Part shown: in pieces, positions 57,387-64,000 of the stretch
Numbering within the stretch: position 1 is the first letter of the stretch
How the letters are laid out: every line of letters starts with the position of its first letter
Origin: Macrotrachela quadricornifera
Taxonomy: Eukaryota > Rotifera > Eurotatoria > Philodinida > Philodinidae
Length of the DNA stretch: 64,000 nt
Direction of reading: 5' to 3'
NCBI GenBank assembly: GCA_022393335.1
Contig: JAJEKB010021564.1
Location: forward strand, 949,643 to 1,013,642
Made by a program: the position numbers and the translations under genes
Notes under the pieces: generated by a model
What the model saw: only the letters and a program-made list of their open reading frames with translations
Database searches by the model: none
Told to the model about the DNA's origin: nothing

Positions 57387-60039
57387 CGAGGGAACCCAAC
57401 CAACTGATTAAAAGCTTTAAGGCTCATATTTATAGCATGGGTAGTATCTAGTCAGACTAGATGAATCCTAGAAGGATTTCCTTGAATGGACCTATTTGGC
57501 TAAGATATGAACATTTCAAGTTTATGATCAAAAGTGTGGATAGATTGTCTGTTGTGCATGAATTACCATAATGATGTGTTAAAAGAAAAATCTATTTTTT
57601 TCAAAATACTTATTGATTTAAGTATTTTACGCATCTTCCATAAGTCATCGTGAGAATGGTGTAGACATGCCTAAAACCCTTTTATTCGCTGATGTAATAA
57701 ATGGAAAAGCTAAAGCTAATACTGAAATCGTTAGAACAGCTGCAACATCATTTGTTAGTTTTTTTACGCAATAGTTTAGTGGATGTGATAACTAACGAAA
57801 AAATGCTCGAAACACAGGTCTTTTCGACACCAACTGCACGTGATGAAAGGCGATCGATCGCATGACTCTTCGCTGCAATTGTTTTGATCAAAAGAAAAAC
57901 AAGCCTCCGTGACATTTTGAAATGGACCAGGATTCTGTTTGGAGTAACCGCTAGCGTACCACGCAAGTTTTATCATAGGAACATATATAGAACTGCTTAT
58001 TTGATTATGAATTAGTGGCTGCAGACGTATAATATTGTTTCGTTCACTCATATTGATGTTGAGTTCATCTAATCGTATTCGATCATAGGTTTTACTAGCG
58101 ATAGCCTTCCATTGTCTATTAAAATAGACATCCAATGGTTGTATGAACGATGTATTTTTTGGAGGAATTGTCAGACGTTTGAGATTTTAAAAATTTTCAT
58201 AAAGACTTGTAGCTCCCTGTGTTGTCCACGAGTCGAAAAGTAACAGATATTTAGAATTTTTGGACAAAGATGGTGCGAGCACGTGGTTCCTCCAATATTC
58301 CACTAATGAAGCGGTTAATTTTCCAGAAGCACTACATGTGCAGACAACATTGTCTGGTTTAAACAAATGCGCCTTGATATTATCAGACATTCGGCCTTTG
58401 ATTTCTTTCAAACAGACAAAAACTGGTCCAATTAAATGTCCACCGAGACTGATTGTTTGCTGAACGGTATACGAGTATGTTGTTGCATTTATTGAACGTA
58501 CAGAAGCGACAGTCAGCTTCTCGCCTTGATATGATAATGTACGATTAGAATGGAGTTCCAGCTCTATTCCCATCTGATCGGTGTTAAGAATATTTTCATC
58601 ATCATATTTTTCAAAAATCATACGAGCTTCAGCTACAAAACTATCAGCTGATTGATTAATTAAATCTTGACTTTCAACTTGTCGTCTGGTAGCAAATTTT
58701 GTTATTTTTCTTGAGCATATGTTGTGTTGATGTTTGAAATTATCAATCCAACTGTGCGAAGCAGTGAAATTGTTCAAAGAATGCTCTTTAGCACTCATTA
58801 ACGCCCATCGTCTCAAGTCAAGGTCGTGTACTGGTAGTTGTTGCTCTCGCGCCTTTTCAAATTTATCAAAAACATATTCTTCGATCTTTTCGATTTTTTG
58901 TTTCTTGGTTTCTTGCGCTTCAAGATAATGACGAAATCGTGACATATATTGTTGATAGCGGACACGGGGAATACGAGCTTGAACAGTTGACCAACTACGT
59001 TTTCGTTTGCCTGTTTTCGAATCTTTTTCATCATAGTAATTCACTACTTTTTCCATATATTCAAGGCTATAGTGCCGTAGCAGATTCTCGCTCTCATGCT
59101 CATAATTATCATCATATGATTTGTCATCTTCATCATTGTCGCTGTATTCGTTATTGAACTCCTCCATCATTCTATCGAGTTCAAGAGTGGTGTTATTTTC
59201 AATTGAATATGAGGAACAGTTGTTGATCGATTCGATAGTATTAGACAAGTATTGCGCTAGTTCTTCTTCTCGCAGTCGGAACAGTGAAGAGAGCGTATTT
59301 ACCGATGTTGAGCTTTTTGAAACAAGAGTAGATAGTAGATGAACGACATTGTTAGTGTTAATCATGTTGACGTTTTTTTATTATTTTATCGCGGAGCAAA
59401 CTTGTCAATATATTTACTAATGATCTACGAAGCTTCTGAAGAATCAAAGAATATAAAACGAAACAATGTAGAAAAATATCATAGACAAATACAGAACATT
59501 TCAGTACAAAATAAAGTTTGTAATATTTCTATAGAAGGATTTCTTTATTCTCTCTTCTTTAATCTTTCTGACTATGAATGAAAAACAAAGAAACATCAAT
59601 CAAATGCAAATGAAAGATAAAGCATGAATCCCAAGGCATGCAAACGAAATAGCATATATAGATAAACAAGGAATGTATATGATTATACGTGAAATATATC
59701 TGGAACAGTCTTATTATTATAAGATATTAACACTTGGGGCCTCTTTTATTTTGCAGCTAGATCATCAAATGGGCATCACAAGATAGTTCTTTCAATAGTT
59801 CAACGAGTTATCGATAAGCGTTTCAACAATAAATTCTGTCTTGATATATGTTACCATTGTAATTCATGCACAACAGACAATCTATCCACACTTTTGATCA
59901 TAAACTTGAAATGTTCATATCTTAGCCAAATAGGTCCATTCAAGGAAATTCTTCTAGGATTCATCTAGTCTGACTAGATACTACCCATGCTATAAATATG
60001 AGCCTTAAAGCTTTTAATCAGTTGGTGGGATTCCCTCGT
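57387..60039 (-). mobile_element. Tc5/pogo-type transposon with long inverted repeats
   Basis: About 2.65 kb with inverted repeats of about 185 bp (57387-57575 and 59850-60039). They run CGAGGGAA-AACCAACTGATTAAAAGC through 'agcatgggtagtatctagtc' to 'tcatgcacaacagacaatc' in opposite orientation. TA lies at the left boundary (57385-57386) and TTA at the right, as expected for a TA target. One transposase gene on the minus strand. Confidence 0.85.
57776..59365 (-). pseudogene. Tc5/pogo-type transposase with one in-frame stop
   Basis: About 530 codons. The acidic N-terminal region (YSDNDEDDKSYDDNYEHES) is followed by a CENP-B/Tc5-type HTH (RRWALMSAKEHSLNNFTASHSWIDNFKHQH region). The DDE_1 core follows: LNTDQMGIELELH (first Asp), LLLFDSWTTQ (second Asp) and IPPKNTSFIQPLDVYFNRQW (third Asp). 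The C-terminus has Cys clusters (CSEESCDRSPFITCSWCRKDLCF), probably zinc-binding. A TAA at about 58187-58189 falls between the second and third Asp without changing frame, so the upstream piece lacks the full triad. Confidence 0.88.
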
Positions 60040-60057
60040 TAGCTCATTTCAAAGCCA

Positions 60058-60776
60058 AATTGAGCTAACAAAGACACCGGTCGAACAAGCTGGCCTGATG
60101 CTAAATATAAATAAAACCAAAACCATGGTTTTTGGAGACAGGAATATAGAAAGTAAAATCGATGTACCAGGTGGAACCATCGAAAATGTAGAAAAATTTG
60201 AATATCTAGGAAGTCTGCTGACATGGGATAACAACTGCTCAGAGGAAATCAAAAGGAGAATAGGAAAAGCGACAGTTGCATTAGTCTCATTGAAACATAT
60301 TTGGAACAGTAAAAAACTGAAGATTGAAAACAAACTCAGAATTTTAACAACATGCGTCTTCAGTGTCCTACTATACGCGTCAGAGACATGGACTTTAAAA
60401 GAGGCAGACAGGAAAAAACTATTGGCTTTTGAAATGAAATGTTACCGACGGATTCTAAAAATTAATTCGTAGGACATGATACGAAACGAGGATATTAGGA
60501 AAAGGATATCAAAAGAAGAAAGTTAAGGTTATTTGGTCACATCTGCAGAATGGACGACACTAGATTAATTAAACACGTTGTTTTTGCTAAAATGGATGGA
60601 AAATCTAGACCGGGGTGTCTATGCAGAGAATGGCTGGATGATATAACCGAATGGTGTCAATGCAGTGGACAAGATCTGTTTCATCTTGCGCAAGACCGAC
60701 AGGCGTGGAAAAATCTGATCTCGTAAATGGTTAGCCCCAGCGGGCGCTAAGCCTATGGGACATGATGATGATGATG
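60058..60776 (+). pseudogene. 3' fragment of a non-LTR retrotransposon
   Basis: The frame INKTKTMVFGDRN...FEYLGSLLTWDNN...LLYASETWTLKEADRKKLLAFE, then LRLFGHICRMDD and REWLDDITEWC, is the typical C-terminal end of an endonuclease-reverse transcriptase ORF. TAG at about 60470 and a frameshift near 60525 break it. The end is a (GAT)n-type tail 'catgatgatgatgatg', and the 5' part (reverse transcriptase core, endonuclease) is missing. 5' truncation with a short-repeat tail is the usual form of dead LINE copies. Confidence 0.8.
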
Positions 60777-60949
60777 TATGTAAAACATTGAGGAAAATAC
60801 GTTTAACATTTTTTTTGGTCTTTCTTCTTTCATGGCATCGCACCTTTTGCGTTCTACTCTTCGTCAACCACAACACAATGACAGAAAAATATATAAGGCC
60901 AAAAGGAAAAGGAACAAACTTGAACACATAGTTAACAGATGACTTACAG

Positions 60950-62122
60950 GTAATTATTAGATTATCCGCCTGAAATAGGCTTTGTCCGATAGTTTCACTC
61001 ATATCTCTATTCGGTTCTTTAAGGTATACAAACAATTTACCGACCAAAGTACCATCCAATGACACAATCGGCTGCACCGTATATCTATGAGCTGTATTAT
61101 GTATTGATCGAACTTTGGCAAATGTCAGCTTCTCACCTTCAAACGAAAGTGTCCAATTGCAATACATTTCCAGTTCCAAACCAGATTGATCCCTGTTTCA
61201 TACGTAACAAGAATCGTAATCTGGAAGCATCTTTTGTACGTCAGAGGCAAAATCATCAGCTGATCTATTGATCTCATTCACGCTTTCGACCTATCTCTTT
61301 TTAACTAGCTTTGTCACATGTCGACTGCAAATTTCGTGACGGTGTTTAAACAGACGAATCCAGTGTTCACTGAAACACACAGAAAAAAGCGTTAAAATCG
61401 ATGTTTTTCATCTTCTTCGTTACATCTCTACACATTTTGTTCTATTATGTCATACAACATGAAGAGGAGAAATTGTGTAGGAGACTGCAAGAGAGAAGGC
61501 TACAAATAGAAAGTCTCGAACAATACTGTTAGTATAATCTTACCTTGTACAAAAGCTTTCATCATTTACTTCATGTGCCTTTTGCAACCCCCATCTTTTC
61601 AAATCTATGTCGTGTACAAGCAGTAGTTTTTCGCCCGCTTTCTCAAATGATTCAGAAACGAACGAATCAATTTCTTCAAGTTTTTGTTTCTTTGTATCTC
61701 GATTTTCAATGTATTTTCGAAATCATCGGATTTAGCCTGTATTCTTGACTTTTTTTGAAACAATTCCGCAGACTCGACCAAGAAGGTTTTGTTTTACCAG
61801 TGTTAAAATTGGTTTTATCGAAAAAATCAGCAACTTTCTCCATATACTGGAGCGAAATTTCGTGTAGTAAATTGTTTTCTTCATCATCCTTTTTATCATC
61901 TCATTCAACTCCTGCTTCTCCGGCAAAACCATTAATAAAATCTAACGTTTATTCTTTTTCAAAACTATACTGGATACAATTGAAGATCGATTCAATATCT
62001 TCAAAAATGTTTCGTGTCAGATCCTCATCGTGTGCTGTGCACGCATGAGTTAAATCAATGGATGGTAGTAATTTGGTAATATAATTGGAGACAAATCGCA
62101 AGACATTGTAAGGATTTATCAT
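60950..62122 (-). pseudogene. Second, decayed Tc5/pogo-type transposase
   Basis: The minus strand shows a diverged relative of the 57.8-59.4 kb gene from a Met at 62122 (MINPYNVLRFV). Matching blocks include NLLHEISLQYMEKVADFF, GLELEMYCNWTLSFEGEKL and RSIHNTAHRYTVQPIVSLDG. Several stops and shifts occur. A 176-bp intron with GT-AG borders appears at about 61373-61548, between the ESFCTR and EHWIRLFKHRHEICSRH blocks. The first copy is uninterrupted at that position. The part after LIITCK, including the second and third catalytic Asp, is gone, and the LINE tail lies in that direction. Confidence 0.75.
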
Positions 62123-62129
62123 TTTTCTT

Positions 62130-63430
62130 GCCTGTCAGTTCCGTGTAAAACAAGAATAAGCAATAGTAGTCTTAAAACTAGTCATACCTCTCTTAATCTG
62201 TTTTTTGTTAACTTGATCTTCGCAAACACCGTCTTGTTTGTGTTAGGCAATACCAAAAGACAATTGTAACCGATCTATACACATATTTCATTGTAAAAAA
62301 TCAACAACTATCAGGAAAGGATAGGAGAATACCTGACGTTATGAAAAAATGTTTATGATGTCATAGAAAAATAGAATGGTATAAATGATAGAAAAGTGTA
62401 TATCACATGTTGGAAGAATGCATGACGTAATGAAAGTAGAAGAACCATAACATATAGTGGAATGTATAAATGTGATGAATTATATCAGCTGACTATAATA
62501 CTCCTCGATACCATTCATCATAATCAATGTACTTACTCTAAAGATTTATTGTTCATTTGTAAACAAAGTCAGTTAAATAGTACCATGTACTCTCTATTAC
62601 GAAATTTTAATAACCATTTAACAAAGGATGAGAATGAAAACAGGGCACATAGGATTATATAAAATTGCAAAAAGACAGCACTTTAGTCAAGTACAAGAGT
62701 ATATATTTTCATGGCAAACGAAAATCCTGTAAATCTAAAATAAAACAATTAAATAATTTAAAATTTTCAGATCAATCGGCAATGCGTGTGACCAAGTAGT
62801 GCTAAAAATTTCAAATGTATACGGTCTCTTTTTGACTGAATTACAAAATTTTCAATTTTCAGCCATTTTGGCTGAGGAAAACATAAAATTGACCATAACT
62901 TTTCAAGGAAGATCTGTCAGACCAAATCCTTTTTGAGCTTTTTTCTATCTCGATGTCCTTTATCAAGCAACGTGTGAATAAAGGAAATCAGCATTGGCTA
63001 CCTCGGGACGTTTCCTCGAAAGCATAACCACTATTGAAAACTCTAAATATATTGACAAATTCTATTAACTCAAATCAGATAGACAAAGGATACCAACATG
63101 CAGAGAATATCGAAATTCCTAAATTACTATTTGTATAGTATCTTCAAATTCTACCTGACGACATCCTGGTAAGATAGAAACAACTGTTGTCATGCAATGT
63201 CACTATTCCTACTCATCCTCACCACACCCAAGATTGTCGTATGATTGCTTGAATTAAATTTCATTTGAAAACTTAACGTCTGACAAAATTATTTACCAGA
63301 CCGAAACACAATGTAGCAGCTTCAATTGATATTTCTTGTCTCTATGTAAAATTTATTGATTCTCGACACATACTCACACTAAAAAAGGAGTTAGAAGTAG
63401 TAAATCAATGAAAAAAAACTTAAGATAGCA
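62130..63430. other. Intergenic, no gene seen
   Basis: AT-rich sequence. No domain, splice-supported exon or terminal repeat recognised. It should contain the 3' flank of the FG-GAP gene. Confidence 0.45.
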
Positions 63431-63439
63431 GTTCAAATA

Positions 63440-64000
63440 TTAACAAGTCTGTAAGAAAGTTTTTAAATTGTCAGTTCCTTTGTTGGCGACAGCAAAATCC
63501 AGCTTCCCATCATTGTTCAAATCACCGACGGAAACTGAGAATGGAAAAGATCCATAGCCGATCGAAAAAATCTTTACATCTGCAAAGGAGCCATTCCCAT
63601 AGCCAAGCAACACTCCAATGTTACTTGTACCATAATTAACGACAATAATATCTAGCAAAGTGTCGTTGTTAAAATCATCAACGGCAACAGTGATTGGTTC
63701 AGATTTGAAACCAGTCGTAAACTTTTTTTGGCTTGAAAAAGAACCATTGCCCCATCCAAGAAATATACCAATAGTGTCATTGTCATAATTCGTGACAACA
63801 ATATCAAGTATGGTATCGTTGTTGAAATCACCAACAGCTACAGACCACGGAAGAGAATCAGTTGGATATGTCATTTGATTTCCGAAAGAACCATTTTCAT
63901 ATCTCAGAAAAATACCAATGTTATTAGTACCTGAATTTGCCACTACAATATCTATGTAACCATCATTATTAAAGTCTCCATTGGCGAACGATCGAGGTCG
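63440..64000 (-). CDS. FG-GAP/VCBS repeat protein, 3' part only
   Basis: The open frame runs past the window edge, so the start lies outside. It holds four tandem repeats of about 48 residues of the form VAVGDFNNDTILDIVVTNYDND..GIFLGWGNGSF. The DFNND-xxLDI calcium-binding motif is visible in each, as in FG-GAP and VCBS beta-propeller proteins. It stops after TDNLKTFLQTC. Such proteins are usually secreted or surface-attached; bdelloids carry many copies. No introns or damage in the visible part. Asn-Gly-Ser and similar sites may be glycosylated. Confidence 0.88.
   Translation of the reverse strand, partial: RPRSFANGDFNNDGYIDIVVANSGTNNIGIFLRYENGSFGNQMTYPTDSLPWSVAVGDFNNDTILDIVVTNYDNDTIGIFLGWGNGSFSSQKKFTTGFKSEPITVAVDDFNNDTLLDIIVVNYGTSNIGVLLGYGNGSFADVKIFSIGYGSFPFSVSVGDLNNDGKLDFAVANKGTDNLKTFLQTC

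Noticed and set aside
7490..58189. Alternative genetic code, because many genes have single in-frame TAA or TGA stops (piggyBac, ART-TPR, mariner, Tc5).
   Set aside because: The stops occur only in transposases and one truncated gene. The intact genes (1083-codon enzyme, Kelch, four-TM) have none, and both TAA and TGA end genes normally. Ordinary decay explains it.

Overview
The window looks like nuclear DNA of a small metazoan, most probably a bdelloid rotifer. The evidence is AT-rich sequence, short GT-AG introns (about 50-130 bp) with phases that fit, and a gene repertoire familiar from bdelloids: an arginine ADP-ribosyltransferase fused to kinesin-light-chain-type TPRs, secreted Kelch and FG-GAP proteins, mucin-like linkers, and enzymes of bacterial type without introns. 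It also carries a dense load of DNA transposons. The species is an inference; no rRNA or marker gene is present. Three 10-N scaffold gaps lie at about 27112, 43975 and 56343.

Layout. 1-5.2 kb holds nested hAT-like elements, minisatellite and fold-back repeats. 5.7-9.5 kb is an FAD-dependent aromatic monooxygenase (minus strand) split by a complete piggyBac element at a TTAA site. 10.3-11.5 kb is a long palindrome. 13.06-20.45 kb is a reconstructed five-exon gene for a secreted Cys-rich/Thr-rich/Kelch protein with one huge repeat-filled intron. 20.5-30.1 kb is gene-poor: MITEs, tandem repeats, a composite palindromic repeat and a second long palindrome. 30.9-33.0 kb is a three-exon gene for a secreted or anchored lectin-like protein; 33.4 kb has the 5' end of a second piggyBac. 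34.8-35.7 kb is a two-exon four-TM (TMEM272-like) gene. 36.3-37.2 kb is a mariner relic hit by a MITE. 37.4-39.7 kb is a broken ART-TPR gene whose 5' side is cut by a 6.3 kb Mutator-like element (39.75-46.03 kb) carrying a FLYWCH/MULE transposase and a divergent second gene. 46.7-50.0 kb is one uninterrupted 1083-codon gene joining an epimerase, a sugar C-methyltransferase and a glycosyltransferase behind a signal anchor. 52.0-56.5 kb is a large palindromic repeat with inverted minisatellite arrays, itself hit by a mariner MITE and a full mariner. 57.4-62.1 kb has two Tc5/pogo-type elements with a LINE fragment between them. The window ends inside an FG-GAP gene.

The likely working genes are the 46.7 kb trimodular enzyme, the Kelch gene, the 30.9 kb gene, the four-TM gene and the FG-GAP gene. 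The monooxygenase, the ART-TPR gene and all the transposases carry stops, frameshifts or insertions. The clearest biology is (i) the trimodular sugar-modifying enzyme, which looks like bacterial modules placed in a secretory-pathway protein, and (ii) a readable insertion record: several elements can be matched to their empty target, either by joined reading frame or by a sister copy.
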